This document shows, piece by piece, positions 32,782 through 40,493 of a stretch of DNA of 40,493 bases. A program made the position numbers and the translations under genes. Source of the stretch: Microbacteriaceae bacterium (GTDB lineage: Bacteria > Actinomycetota > Actinomycetes > Actinomycetales > Microbacteriaceae); the NCBI GenBank assembly GCA_947453465.1, contig CANGGL010000010.1:1-40493 (forward strand), written 5' to 3'. Positions within the stretch are counted from its first letter, which is position 1, and the number at the start of each line of letters is the position of its first letter. Below the pieces are notes generated by a model, which did no database searches, had not been told where the DNA came from, and was given only the letters and a program-made list of their open reading frames with translations.

Positions 32782-33900
32782 CTAAAGAACGTCTGAGTGG
32801 CCGGTTGCCTTGAGCGCGTCAACCAAAGACTTGACTCGCTGAGCATGCTCCTTAGTAGTTACCAGCAAGGCATCCGGGGTGTCCACCACAATGATGTCTT
32901 CGACGCCAATGAGAGCAATGAGGCGGTCGGTGTCGCTGATCAAAATGCCGCTAGATGAATCGGCCAGCACCTTGGCATTACCCAAGACCGCGAGGTTGCC
33001 CTTGCGCCCCTGAGACTGAAGCTCGGCTATGGCGGCAAAGTCACCGACATCGTGCCAGCTGAAGTTTGCCGGCACAACGGCAACTAGCCCCGCGGCCGCG
33101 GCTGGTTCGGCCACCGAATAATCGATGGCGACCTTTTTAAGCTTTGGCCAAATTCGCTCGATAGCGGCCTTGCGCCCCTCTGTGTCCCAAACCTCGGCAA
33201 GTTCCATGATCGAGGCGTGCAGCTCTGGTTCACTCTTGGCCAACTCCGCCAACAGCACCGAGGCCGGGGCAATGAACATTCCGGCGTTCCAGAGGTAGTC
33301 ACCCGATTCGACATACTTTCGAGCGCGAGCAATGTTTGGCTTCTCGACGAACTTGACCACGTCGCGGGCATGTGGTGCACCAGCCAGGTTCAGCTTTTCA
33401 CCCTGCTTGATGTAGCCAAAACCAACGGAGGGTTCGGTTGGCTCGATGCCAATGGTCACGATCTTGCCGGTGGCGGCAACCTGAACGGCCTCACGAACCA
33501 CGGCCTGAAACTTGTCATCCTCCGTGATGACGTGGTCGGCAGCGAATGAACCTATGATCACGTCTGGCTCGCGCTTCATCAGGATGGCTGCCGCTAATGC
33601 GATGGCTGCGGTTGAATCCTTCGGCGAAAGTTCGAGGACCAGGTTGTCGGTAGAGAGGTCTTCGATCTGTTCGAGGACGGCTGACTTGTGGACCTTGCCG
33701 GTGACCACAAGAATTCGGTCACGTCCACCAAAAGGAGTCAGACGATCCCAGGTGTCTTGAAGCAGGGTCTGACCCGACCCGGTTAGGTCGTGCAAGAACT
33801 TTGGCGCCGAGGCTCGCGACAGCGGCCAGAGTCGGCTACCGATTCCTCCGGCAGGAATGATGCTGAAGAAACGTTCGAGTGGTTCGCGCTGATTGGTCAT
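32782..33900 (-). CDS. manC: Mannose-1-phosphate guanylyltransferase
   Basis: A 372-residue nucleotidyltransferase making GDP-mannose from mannose-1-phosphate and GTP for glycan synthesis. The pyrophosphorylase signature GGIGSRLWPLSRASAPKFL (19-37), the FAADHVI block, GFGYIKQGEKL, FVEKPNIARA and LWNAGMF are visible. It lacks the C-terminal phosphomannose isomerase domain. The ATG at 33900 starts just before LERFFSIIPAGG; an in-frame ATG at 33924 would add eight residues, but it lies upstream of the likely TAGGGT -10 element. It is divergent from sdhC. Confidence 0.93.
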   Translation of the reverse strand: MTNQREPLERFFSIIPAGGIGSRLWPLSRASAPKFLHDLTGSGQTLLQDTWDRLTPFGGRDRILVVTGKVHKSAVLEQIEDLSTDNLVLELSPKDSTAAIALAAAILMKREPDVIIGSFAADHVITEDDKFQAVVREAVQVAATGKIVTIGIEPTEPSVGFGYIKQGEKLNLAGAPHARDVVKFVEKPNIARARKYVESGDYLWNAGMFIAPASVLLAELAKSEPELHASIMELAEVWDTEGRKAAIERIWPKLKKVAIDYSVAEPAAAAGLVAVVPANFSWHDVGDFAAIAELQSQGRKGNLAVLGNAKVLADSSSGILISDTDRLIALIGVEDIIVVDTPDALLVTTKEHAQRVKSLVDALKATGHSDVL

Positions 33901-33910
33901 AACATTCAAA

Positions 33911-33938
33911 ACCCTATCGAACATCGAGAAAATAGGGT
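33911..33938. promoter_or_regulatory. Inverted repeat ACCCTAT / ATAGGGT in the manC-sdhC divergent region
   Basis: Perfect 7-base arms at 33911-33917 and 33932-33938, spaced 14 bases. The left arm read on the minus strand gives TAGGGT ten bases before the manC ATG at 33900, a likely -10 element. The right arm gives the same hexamer on the plus strand. It may be a regulator site or a mirrored pair of promoters. Confidence 0.45.
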
Positions 33939-33982
33939 CTTAAATGCGCCCGTTAACGGCAATTCGCTGGTTTTTCAAGGCG

Positions 33983-33988
33983 TAGACT
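33983..33988 (+). promoter_or_regulatory. Probable -10 element (TAGACT) of sdhCDAB
   Basis: TAGACT lies 27 bases before the sdhC GTG, leaving a short leader that carries the strong AGGAGG ribosome site at 34006-34011. No clear -35 hexamer is present. Confidence 0.5.
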
Positions 33989-34015
33989 TTTTATGTCTGT
34001 TAATAGGAGGTCTTC

Positions 34016-34396
34016 GTGCCAACAAAACCAGCCGGAACTTTGTATCGTGGCAAAGTCGGAATGTGGTCATGGGTTCTACACCGCATCACAGGTGTAGCAA
34101 TCTTCTTCTTTCTATTGGTGCACGTGCTCGACACGTCACTCGTTCGACTAAGCCCTGAGGCTTATAACGCGGTGGTCAGCACCTATAAGACCCCGGTCGT
34201 TGGCCTAGGCGAACTTGGACTCGTTGCCGCAATTCTTTACCACGCCCTAAACGGCGTTCGCGTGATCCTCATCGACTTCTGGCGCAAGGGCGTCAAGTAC
34301 CAGAACGTCATGTTCTGGGTTGTCGTCGCGATTGCGTTCATCGCGTTTGCGGGCTTCGCACCTCGCCACCTCATCCACGTATTCCACCTCGGCTAA
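34016..34396 (+). CDS. sdhC: Succinate dehydrogenase cytochrome b556 subunit
   Basis: A 126-residue membrane anchor of complex II. Three membrane helices are seen (about 27-47, 66-86 and 101-121) with the typical SdhC start GTLYRGKVGMWSWVLHRITGVAIF, whose HRxTG motif is conserved, and HVLDTS and LYHALNGVRVI as candidate haem/quinone regions. The GTG start is set by AGGAGG five bases upstream. First gene of sdhCDAB. Confidence 0.95.
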   Translation: MPTKPAGTLYRGKVGMWSWVLHRITGVAIFFFLLVHVLDTSLVRLSPEAYNAVVSTYKTPVVGLGELGLVAAILYHALNGVRVILIDFWRKGVKYQNVMFWVVVAIAFIAFAGFAPRHLIHVFHLG

Positions 34397-34408
34397 GCAA
34401 AGGAGCTA

Positions 34409-34852
34409 ATGATGTCTGTAGTTATCGAACAACCACGTAGCCCTCGCAGCCGCAAGGCAGCGAACTGGGAAAAGTATGGCTGGATGTACATGCGTGCATC
34501 GGGTGCCCTACTGGTCATTCTTATTTTTGGTCACCTCTTCGTAAACCTATGGGTTGGCGAGGGAATCAAGGCCATCGACTTCGCCTTCGTCGGCGGCAAA
34601 TGGTCGAACCCCTTCTGGCAGGTCTGGGATGGCCTGATGCTTTGGCTCGCTTTGATCCACGGAACCAACGGAATGCGCACCATCGTCAACGACTACACCT
34701 CTAAAGAGGGAATTCGTAAAGCACTTAACATCGCACTTTGGGGAATCTGTGCGGTGCTTGTGGTGTTGGGAACTTTGGTCATCCTGACCTTCGACCCATG
34801 CCCAGCAAACGGCATTGCCGCAAATCTCCCATCCTTCTGCCCTGCTCGTTAG
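34409..34852 (+). CDS. sdhD: Succinate dehydrogenase hydrophobic membrane anchor subunit
   Basis: A 147-residue anchor subunit with three membrane helices (about 30-50, 69-89, 106-128). The block WMYMRASGALLVILIFGHLF and the later LIHGTNGMRTIVNDY match actinobacterial SdhD and carry candidate haem and quinone residues. Two adjacent ATG codons (34409 and 34412) follow AAAGGAG; the second has the better spacing, so the protein may begin MSVVIEQP. It is 12 bases after sdhC. Confidence 0.93.
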   Translation: MMSVVIEQPRSPRSRKAANWEKYGWMYMRASGALLVILIFGHLFVNLWVGEGIKAIDFAFVGGKWSNPFWQVWDGLMLWLALIHGTNGMRTIVNDYTSKEGIRKALNIALWGICAVLVVLGTLVILTFDPCPANGIAANLPSFCPAR

Positions 34853-34864
34853 GAAACAATAAAA

Positions 34865-36646
34865 GTGACCAACGCATCACCAAAGGTTCACCACTACCAG
34901 TACGACGTCGTAATTGTGGGTGCCGGTGGAGCTGGCATGCGCGCAGCCATTGAGGCTGGGCCACACGCCAAGACTGCCGTAATCTCAAAGCTGTTCCCGA
35001 CCCGCTCGCACACTGGTGCGGCTCAGGGTGGAATGGCTGCCGCTCTTGCCAACGTCGAAGAAGACAGTTGGGAATGGCACACATTCGACACCGTTAAGGG
35101 TGGCGACTACCTGGTTGACCAGGATGCTGCCGAGATTTTGGCCAAGGAATCGGTTCAGGCGGTTATCGACCTAGAAAACATGGGTCTACCGTTCAACCGA
35201 ACCCCAGACGGCAAGATTGACCAGCGCCGCTTCGGTGGCCACACCCGCGACCACGGCAAGGCCCCGGTTCGCCGCTCTTGCTATGCAGCCGACCGCACCG
35301 GTCACATGATTCTTCAGACCTTGTACCAGAACTGCGTAAAGCTTGGCATTGAGTTCTACAACGAGTTCTACGTTCTTGACCTAATCATGGCCAAGGTTGA
35401 TGGTGAAGAGCGCCCTTCGGCGGTCGTAGCCTACGAGCTTTCTACCGGCGAGATTCACGTCTTCCAGGGCAAGTCGATCATCTTTGCAACCGGTGGTTTC
35501 GGCAAAATCTTCAAGACCACTTCAAACGCACACACCCTCACCGGTGATGGCGTTGGCATCATCTACCGCAAGGGTCTGCCACTTGAAGACATGGAGTTCT
35601 ACCAGTTCCACCCGACCGGTCTTGCCGGTCTTGGCATCCTGCTTTCTGAGGCTGCCCGTGGTGAGGGTGGAATTCTGCGTAACTCATCTGGCGAGCGATT
35701 CATGGAGCGCTATGCGCCAACCATCAAGGACCTTGCTCCTCGAGACATGGTTGCCCGTGCGATGGCCAACGAGGTTCGTGAAGGTCGCGGCGCCGGCCCG
35801 AACAAGGACTACGTTTTGCTTGACCTCACCCACCTCCCTCCAGAGGTCATCGATGAGAAGCTTCCGGACATCACCGAGTTTGCTCGCACCTACCTCGGTG
35901 TCGAGCCCTACACCGAGCCGGTTCCAGTGTTCCCAACCGCACACTATGCGATGGGTGGAATTCCAACCAACGTCAAGGCCGAGGTGCTCCGCGACAACAA
36001 GCAGGTTGTCCCTGGGCTTTACGCCGCTGGTGAATGTGCCTGTGTGTCGGTTCACGGTGCAAACCGCCTAGGAACCAACTCACTACTCGACATCAACGTG
36101 TTCGGCAAGCGCGCCGGCATCGCTGCGGTTGAGTATGCAAACACCGCTCAGCACGTCCCGGTTCCTGCAAATGCAGCCGACGAAGTCATCGCGATGGTTG
36201 AAAAGGTTCGCAACTCAAAGGGCACCGAAAAGGTGGCTGTGCTTCGCAAGGAGCTTCAGGACACCATGGACAAGAACGCTCAGGTTTACCGCACCGAAGA
36301 GTCACTGAACGAGGCTCTCGAGAAGATCGCCGAACTACGCGTGCGCTACGAGAACATCTCGGTTCAGGACAAGGGTCAGCGCTTCAACACCGACCTACTT
36401 GAGGCGATTGAGCTCGGCTTCTTGCTTGACCTTGCCGAGGTTCTGGCCTTCACCTCTCGTGAGCGTCGCGAATCTCGCGGCGGCCACTTCCGTGAAGACT
36501 TCGAAACCCGCGATGACAAGAACTTCATGGTTCACTCAATGGCTTATCTCACCGATAAAAAGGCCAACAAGCCAGGAGACAACATCAAACTCGGCTGGAA
36601 GCCAGTCACCATTACCAACTACCAGCCAATGGAGCGTAAGTACTAA
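34865..36646 (+). CDS. sdhA: Succinate dehydrogenase flavoprotein subunit
   Basis: A 593-residue catalytic subunit oxidising succinate to fumarate. It has the dinucleotide fold [19 protein letters not shown], the FAD-linking histidine in [14 protein letters not shown] (His49), [28 protein letters not shown] and [10 protein letters not shown], the active-site Arg region [12 protein letters not shown], and [13 protein letters not shown] near residue 400. The start is GTG with AGGAAA upstream. sdhB begins within its stop codon (TAATG). Confidence 0.97.
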   Translation: MTNASPKVHHYQYDVVIVGAGGAGMRAAIEAGPHAKTAVISKLFPTRSHTGAAQGGMAAALANVEEDSWEWHTFDTVKGGDYLVDQDAAEILAKESVQAVIDLENMGLPFNRTPDGKIDQRRFGGHTRDHGKAPVRRSCYAADRTGHMILQTLYQNCVKLGIEFYNEFYVLDLIMAKVDGEERPSAVVAYELSTGEIHVFQGKSIIFATGGFGKIFKTTSNAHTLTGDGVGIIYRKGLPLEDMEFYQFHPTGLAGLGILLSEAARGEGGILRNSSGERFMERYAPTIKDLAPRDMVARAMANEVREGRGAGPNKDYVLLDLTHLPPEVIDEKLPDITEFARTYLGVEPYTEPVPVFPTAHYAMGGIPTNVKAEVLRDNKQVVPGLYAAGECACVSVHGANRLGTNSLLDINVFGKRAGIAAVEYANTAQHVPVPANAADEVIAMVEKVRNSKGTEKVAVLRKELQDTMDKNAQVYRTEESLNEALEKIAELRVRYENISVQDKGQRFNTDLLEAIELGFLLDLAEVLAFTSRERRESRGGHFREDFETRDDKNFMVHSMAYLTDKKANKPGDNIKLGWKPVTITNYQPMERKY

Positions 36647-37386
36647 TGGCAACTGAATTTGAGGAGATGGGCGCAGTCCCATCGTTCACCGTCACACTGT
36701 TTGTGCGCCGCTACAACCCAGAAGATGGCCAGGAAGCACGCTGGCAGGACTTTGACGTTCAGGTACACGGTACCGACCGCGTTCTTGACGCCCTGCACAA
36801 GATCAAGTGGGAGATGGATGGTTCGCTAACCTTCCGTCGCTCATGCGCTCATGGTGTTTGTGGTTCAGATGCCATGCGCATCAACGGCCGCAACCGCCTT
36901 GCCTGCAAGACCTTGATCAAGGACCTTGACATCACTCAACCGATTTACGTTGAGCCAATCAAGGGTCTAGAGGTCGAGAAGGACCTCGTCGTTGACATGA
37001 ACCCGTTCTACCAGGCCTACCGTGACATCAAGCCTTTCTTGATTGCCAGCGACAAGCCTGAAAAAGAGCGTCTACAGTCTGCTGTCGAGCACTCAAAGTT
37101 TGAAGACACCACCAAGTGCATTCTTTGCGCCGCCTGCACCACCTCTTGCCCAGTTTTCTGGACCGATGGCCAGTACTTCGGCCCGGCAGCAATTGTGAAC
37201 GCACACCGCTTCATCTTTGACTCACGTGACGAAGCAGCCGAGGTTCGCCTAGACATCTTGAACGACAAAGAGGGCGTCTGGCGTTGCCGCACCACCTTCA
37301 ACTGCACCGAGGCCTGCCCTCGCGGAATCGAAGTTACCAAGGCTATTGCCGAGGTCAAGCAAGCGATTCTCCGAGGCAAAGCCTAA
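36646..37386 (+). CDS. sdhB: Succinate dehydrogenase iron-sulfur subunit
   Basis: A 246-residue electron-transfer subunit. The plant-type ferredoxin domain has SCAHGVCGSDAM (Cys67, Cys72, with Asp75 where many homologues have Cys, as in E. coli) and Cys87. The C-terminal domain has CILCAACTTSCPVFW for the 4Fe-4S cluster and CRTTFNCTEACPRGI for the 3Fe-4S cluster and quinone site. It overlaps sdhA by one base and is followed by a strong terminator, so it ends the operon. Confidence 0.97.
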   Translation: MATEFEEMGAVPSFTVTLFVRRYNPEDGQEARWQDFDVQVHGTDRVLDALHKIKWEMDGSLTFRRSCAHGVCGSDAMRINGRNRLACKTLIKDLDITQPIYVEPIKGLEVEKDLVVDMNPFYQAYRDIKPFLIASDKPEKERLQSAVEHSKFEDTTKCILCAACTTSCPVFWTDGQYFGPAAIVNAHRFIFDSRDEAAEVRLDILNDKEGVWRCRTTFNCTEACPRGIEVTKAIAEVKQAILRGKA

Positions 37387-37396
37387 GAAATGCGTG

Positions 37397-37431
37397 AGAA
37401 AAAGGCACCCACTGGTTGGGTGCCTTTTTCT
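37397..37431. terminator. Bidirectional Rho-independent terminator between sdhB and ptsI
   Basis: Fifteen perfect pairs (37397-37411 with 37417-37431) around a five-base loop. The arms contain GGCACCCA/TGGGTGCC with A and T runs at the base, giving a U tail in both directions for the converging transcripts. Confidence 0.92.
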
Positions 37432-37438
37432 TTACCCG

Positions 37439-39001
37439 CTAGACGAGTAATGCCGCCTTTAGCTGCGGCAATAGCGCCGATGACGCCGATAGGCTGTCGA
37501 CTCCGAGTTCGATGAAGAGCTTTGCCGACTCTGGGTCAGAGGCCGCCTCACCGCAGATTCCAACCGGCTTGCCCGCCTTCTTGGCGGCCGCAATTACCCG
37601 GGCAATCAGGTCAAAAACCTCGGGCTTGCGGGTCTCAGCAAGCGTGATTGTGCCACTAACTGCGCCGTCTCCGGCAACATGCCTGCTCTTGCCAAGGGCA
37701 TAGTGGGTCAGGTCATTGGTACCGATGCTGATGAAGTCAACCTGCTTCAAAATGTCTTCGATCACCTGAGGTTCGGTGACCTCGGGCACCTCAATCATCA
37801 CTCCAACTTTTCTTAGCCCGGCCTTGCGCGCCAACCCGGCAAACTCCTTGGCCTCTTCAACCGAGAGCACCATCGGGGCCATCACCCAGAGGTCTGTCGT
37901 TGGGCTGGTTTTCTGCGCGATTGCCAGCGCCTCGAGTTGCGTGTTCAAAACCTCCTTATTGGCCAACAGAACCTGCAGACCGCGGTTGGCATACTTGCCG
38001 GCACCGGCCTCACGCAAGAACGGCAATGGCTTATCGAAGTCGAGGTCGAGGACGCGCACCAAAACGCGCTTGCCAGCGAAGGCACGCAGCAAGTTTGAAT
38101 ACTCGGTCACCTGCTCATCCAGGCTTGGTGGAATCTGAAGGCCCAGATAGAGCAATTCGGTGCGGAACAAACCGACACCCTTAGCACCGGCAGCAATGGC
38201 ACCGGCGGCCTCGAAGCTTGAACCCAGGTTGGCCAAAAGCGTGACCGGAGCCTCACGAGTGTCATCGATCACATTTATCAACTCGGTGGCGGTGAAAGCA
38301 GCCGAGGCGTAATGCGCAATGCGCTCAGCAGATGGGTCAAGAAACACCTGGCCCGAGTTGGCATCAACGAGAAGATCAGAACCGGTACGAATCAAACCGG
38401 AACCAATCAAACCCACCACCATTGGCAGCTTGGCGGCGCGCACAATGATGGCCGAGTGTGAAGTTGGTGTTCCGTCGCTGGTGATGACCGCGAGCACTCG
38501 GTTTGGATCAAGCTTGGCGGCATCCATCGGTGAAATTGAATCAGAAACCAGGATGAATGGCTCGGCCGGAAACTCAACCTCGGGCAGGTCGCCGGCAAGT
38601 TCGGCTACCACGCGGTTGGCTAGATAACCGAGGTCTGAGGCGCGCTCGGCGAAGTAACCCCCTAGGGCCTCGAGCTGTCTTGCGAATCGGGCAAACGCGC
38701 GCCTAATGGCATCGGCCGCCTCGGCGCCTTCGGATAGATGCGCCTTGACCTCTTGAAAGAGCACCGGGTCACGTAAAATCATGGCCAGCGACTGCATCAC
38801 TTCTTTGGCCTCGCCAACCGTGTTCACATTTTCGAGGTTCTCGGCCACGGCCAACATGGCGTTTTGAATGGCAATCATGCCAACGCGGTTGCCGGGCTTT
38901 GAAATTTGAGCCAAGCTGGCCTCCGGGCGGCGAAGCACAAACGCCTTGCCATGGGCAACACCGCTGCCCACGCCTGCACCAACCAAAAACCGCTCTGCCA
39001 T
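37439..39001 (-). CDS. ptsI: Phosphoenolpyruvate--protein phosphotransferase (PTS enzyme I)
   Basis: Enzyme I takes phosphate from PEP and passes it to HPr. The 520-residue protein is somewhat short for the family (about 570). The phospho-histidine is His182 in GTPTSHSAIIVRAAKLP. The PEP-binding barrel shows GVGLFRTELLYLG, VRVLDLDFDKPLPF, GVMIEVPEV, FISIGTNDLTHYALG and GICGEAASDP with the catalytic Cys. Key residues look intact, so it should be active. It is monocistronic in this window, with a leaderless-type element at its ATG. HPr is not encoded here; the only other PTS genes are IIA and IIB at 23921-24680. Confidence 0.95.
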   Translation of the reverse strand: MAERFLVGAGVGSGVAHGKAFVLRRPEASLAQISKPGNRVGMIAIQNAMLAVAENLENVNTVGEAKEVMQSLAMILRDPVLFQEVKAHLSEGAEAADAIRRAFARFARQLEALGGYFAERASDLGYLANRVVAELAGDLPEVEFPAEPFILVSDSISPMDAAKLDPNRVLAVITSDGTPTSHSAIIVRAAKLPMVVGLIGSGLIRTGSDLLVDANSGQVFLDPSAERIAHYASAAFTATELINVIDDTREAPVTLLANLGSSFEAAGAIAAGAKGVGLFRTELLYLGLQIPPSLDEQVTEYSNLLRAFAGKRVLVRVLDLDFDKPLPFLREAGAGKYANRGLQVLLANKEVLNTQLEALAIAQKTSPTTDLWVMAPMVLSVEEAKEFAGLARKAGLRKVGVMIEVPEVTEPQVIEDILKQVDFISIGTNDLTHYALGKSRHVAGDGAVSGTITLAETRKPEVFDLIARVIAAAKKAGKPVGICGEAASDPESAKLFIELGVDSLSASSALLPQLKAALLV

Positions 39002-39007
39002 TTGTCG

Positions 39008-39013
39008 ATTCTA
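39008..39013 (-). promoter_or_regulatory. Predicted leaderless -10 element (TAGAAT-N6-ATG) for ptsI
   Basis: On the minus strand TAGAAT (39013 to 39008) is followed by CGACAA and the ATG at 39001. No ribosome site precedes the ATG. Confidence 0.55.
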
Positions 39014-39055
39014 TTGGTCAAGCCTGAAGACGGCTCGGGCGTTGTCGCGCGCGGT

Positions 39056-39061
39056 TAAACT
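39056..39061 (+). promoter_or_regulatory. Predicted leaderless -10 element (TAAACT-N6-ATG) for xthA
   Basis: TAAACT is followed by TGAACC and the ATG at 39068. The 66-base gap to the divergent ptsI start holds both elements. Confidence 0.5.
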
Positions 39062-39067
39062 TGAACC

Positions 39068-39883
39068 ATGCCTATCAATGTCGTGACCGTAAATGTAAAC
39101 GGCGTCCGCGCCGCCTTTCGAAAGGGCATGGCCGATTGGCTAGCCGAGTCTGGTGCTGACATCATCGCCCTCCAAGAGGTGCGTGCCGATGACAAAGACC
39201 TCAACGAACTCTTCGAAGCCAACCCACCCAAGGATGGCGGCCAGTGGCACATCTTGCACGATGCGGCGAGCGCTAAGGGACGCGCAGGTGTTGCCCTGGT
39301 TAGCAAGCAGGCGGCTCTTGCCAGCCGAACCACACTGGGCCCGGATGACTTTGACTCGGCTGGGCGTTGGCTCGAGGCAGACTACCTGATCGATGGCAAA
39401 GCCATCACCGTGATCAGCACATACGTGCACTCGGGCGAGGTTGACACCCCAAAGCAGGTGGAAAAGTATAAGTTTTTGGAGGCGATGCAGGCCCGCATGG
39501 CCGAACTGATCGCCTCGGGAGCGAATGTAGTGGTTGTCGGCGACTTGAACGTGGGCCACACCGAGCTCGACATCAAGAACTGGAAGGGCAACCTCAAGAA
39601 CGCTGGCTTCTTGCCTGAGGAACGCGCCTATTTCGATGCACTCATGAAGCAGCAGGGTTGGGTCGATGTTGGCCGCGCCGCTCACCCTGAGGTAGCCGGG
39701 CCTTATACCTGGTGGTCTTACCGTGGTCAGGCCTTCGATACCGATGCCGGTTGGCGCATCGACTATCACCTAGCCACCCCAAACCTGGCTGCCGTTGCCT
39801 CGAACTACAAGGTTCACCGCGCGGCCAGCTATGACACTCGTTGGACCGACCACTCCCCTGTCTCAGTGGACTACTCGCTCTAA
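39068..39883 (+). CDS. xthA: Exodeoxyribonuclease III / AP endonuclease
   Basis: A 271-residue endonuclease-exonuclease-phosphatase family enzyme for base-excision repair. The metal and catalytic sites are visible: VNVNGVRAAF (Asn), IALQEVRADD (metal Glu), TYVHSG (Tyr), VVVGDLNVGHTELDI (Asp and Asn), RIDYHLAT and the catalytic His in WTDHSPVSVDY. Full length for the family. The start follows a leaderless-type element and no ribosome site is seen. It lies 56 bases before trpS on the same strand. Confidence 0.95.
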   Translation: MPINVVTVNVNGVRAAFRKGMADWLAESGADIIALQEVRADDKDLNELFEANPPKDGGQWHILHDAASAKGRAGVALVSKQAALASRTTLGPDDFDSAGRWLEADYLIDGKAITVISTYVHSGEVDTPKQVEKYKFLEAMQARMAELIASGANVVVVGDLNVGHTELDIKNWKGNLKNAGFLPEERAYFDALMKQQGWVDVGRAAHPEVAGPYTWWSYRGQAFDTDAGWRIDYHLATPNLAAVASNYKVHRAASYDTRWTDHSPVSVDYSL

Positions 39884-39927
39884 ACCGTTTCATCGGGCAC
39901 CATCAAGGCCCGCATCCAATCAACTCC

Positions 39928-39933
39928 TAGGAT
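39928..39933 (+). promoter_or_regulatory. Predicted leaderless -10 element (TAGGAT-N6-ATG) for trpS
   Basis: TAGGAT is followed by TAACCC and the ATG at 39940. The upstream 44 bases after xthA show no strong terminator, so read-through from xthA is also possible. Confidence 0.5.
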
Positions 39934-39936
39934 TAA

Positions 39937-40493
<557 letters not shown>

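Noticed and set aside
35484-36071. 195-codon open frame inside sdhA
   Set aside because: Frame-shifted shadow of sdhA, Ser/Arg/Pro-rich and without motif.
39014-39020. TTGACC (minus strand) beside the ptsI -10 element as a -35 box
   Set aside because: Only two bases separate it from the -10 hexamer, far from the usual 16-18.
39140-39769. 209-codon open frame antisense to xthA
   Set aside because: Lies entirely opposite a strongly recognised gene, with no ribosome site or family motif.

Overview
The window reads as a chromosome segment of a small-genomed, moderately high-GC actinobacterium, most likely family Microbacteriaceae (Rhodoluna/Aquiluna-like freshwater lineages would fit). The reasons are the biotin-dependent acyl-CoA carboxylase set with an epsilon subunit, a cysteine-less LpdA-type flavoprotein, an LCP protein with several N-terminal membrane segments, very tight gene packing, and a gene order that, from memory, follows Mycobacterium tuberculosis Rv3264c-Rv3319 (purE/purK, PH-domain protein, birA, accD, accE, maf, accA, lpdA, punA, pmmB, add, deoA, cdd, sdhCDAB). 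No rRNA, tRNA, CRISPR array, insertion sequence or phage gene was seen. No stretch longer than about 215 bases lacks a gene.

Layout. 1-5085 (minus) is a compact cell-surface glycopolymer operon: TagGH-like ABC exporter, two family-2 glycosyltransferases, a TagB/TagF-like polyol-phosphate transferase and the start of a lipoprotein. 5123-9395 (minus) holds an LCP ligase likely to attach such a polymer to the wall, purE, purK, a PH-domain membrane protein and birA. 9517-11412 (plus) is accD-accE. 11484-13148 is a DUF885 metallopeptidase. 13363-16173 (minus) is a three-gene signalling module: a LuxR-type response regulator, a membrane histidine kinase, and a second membrane protein that lacks kinase motifs. 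16200-18102 is a divergent pair, an RNA methyltransferase and maf, sharing a palindromic promoter. 18193-19971 is accA, followed by lpdA (minus) and punA-phosphosugar mutase (plus). 23921-32599 (minus) is a nucleoside uptake and salvage operon: BmpA lipoprotein, ATPase, two permeases, cdd, deoA, add, then orphan PTS IIA and IIB genes. manC, sdhCDAB, ptsI, xthA and the start of trpS close the window.

How the genes work together. Nucleosides enter through the BMP-type ABC transporter, are deaminated (Cdd, Add) and phosphorolysed (DeoA, PunA); the resulting pentose-1-phosphates could be isomerised by the mutase next to punA. BirA biotinylates AccA, which works with AccD and AccE to make malonyl- or related CoA esters. 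ManC supplies GDP-mannose for surface glycans.

The strongest unexpected signal is in the promoters. Eleven start codons lie exactly 6 or 7 bases after a -10-like hexamer of the form (T/C)A(G/A)NNT, which predicts leaderless transcripts. At 17441-17455 two such elements form a perfect palindrome between divergent GTG starts. Other points worth following are a probable structured RNA at about 13241-13364, a terminator-like hairpin in the bmpA leader, an 11-bp tandem repeat upstream of accA, and an LCP gene with no conventional start codon where its coding signal begins.
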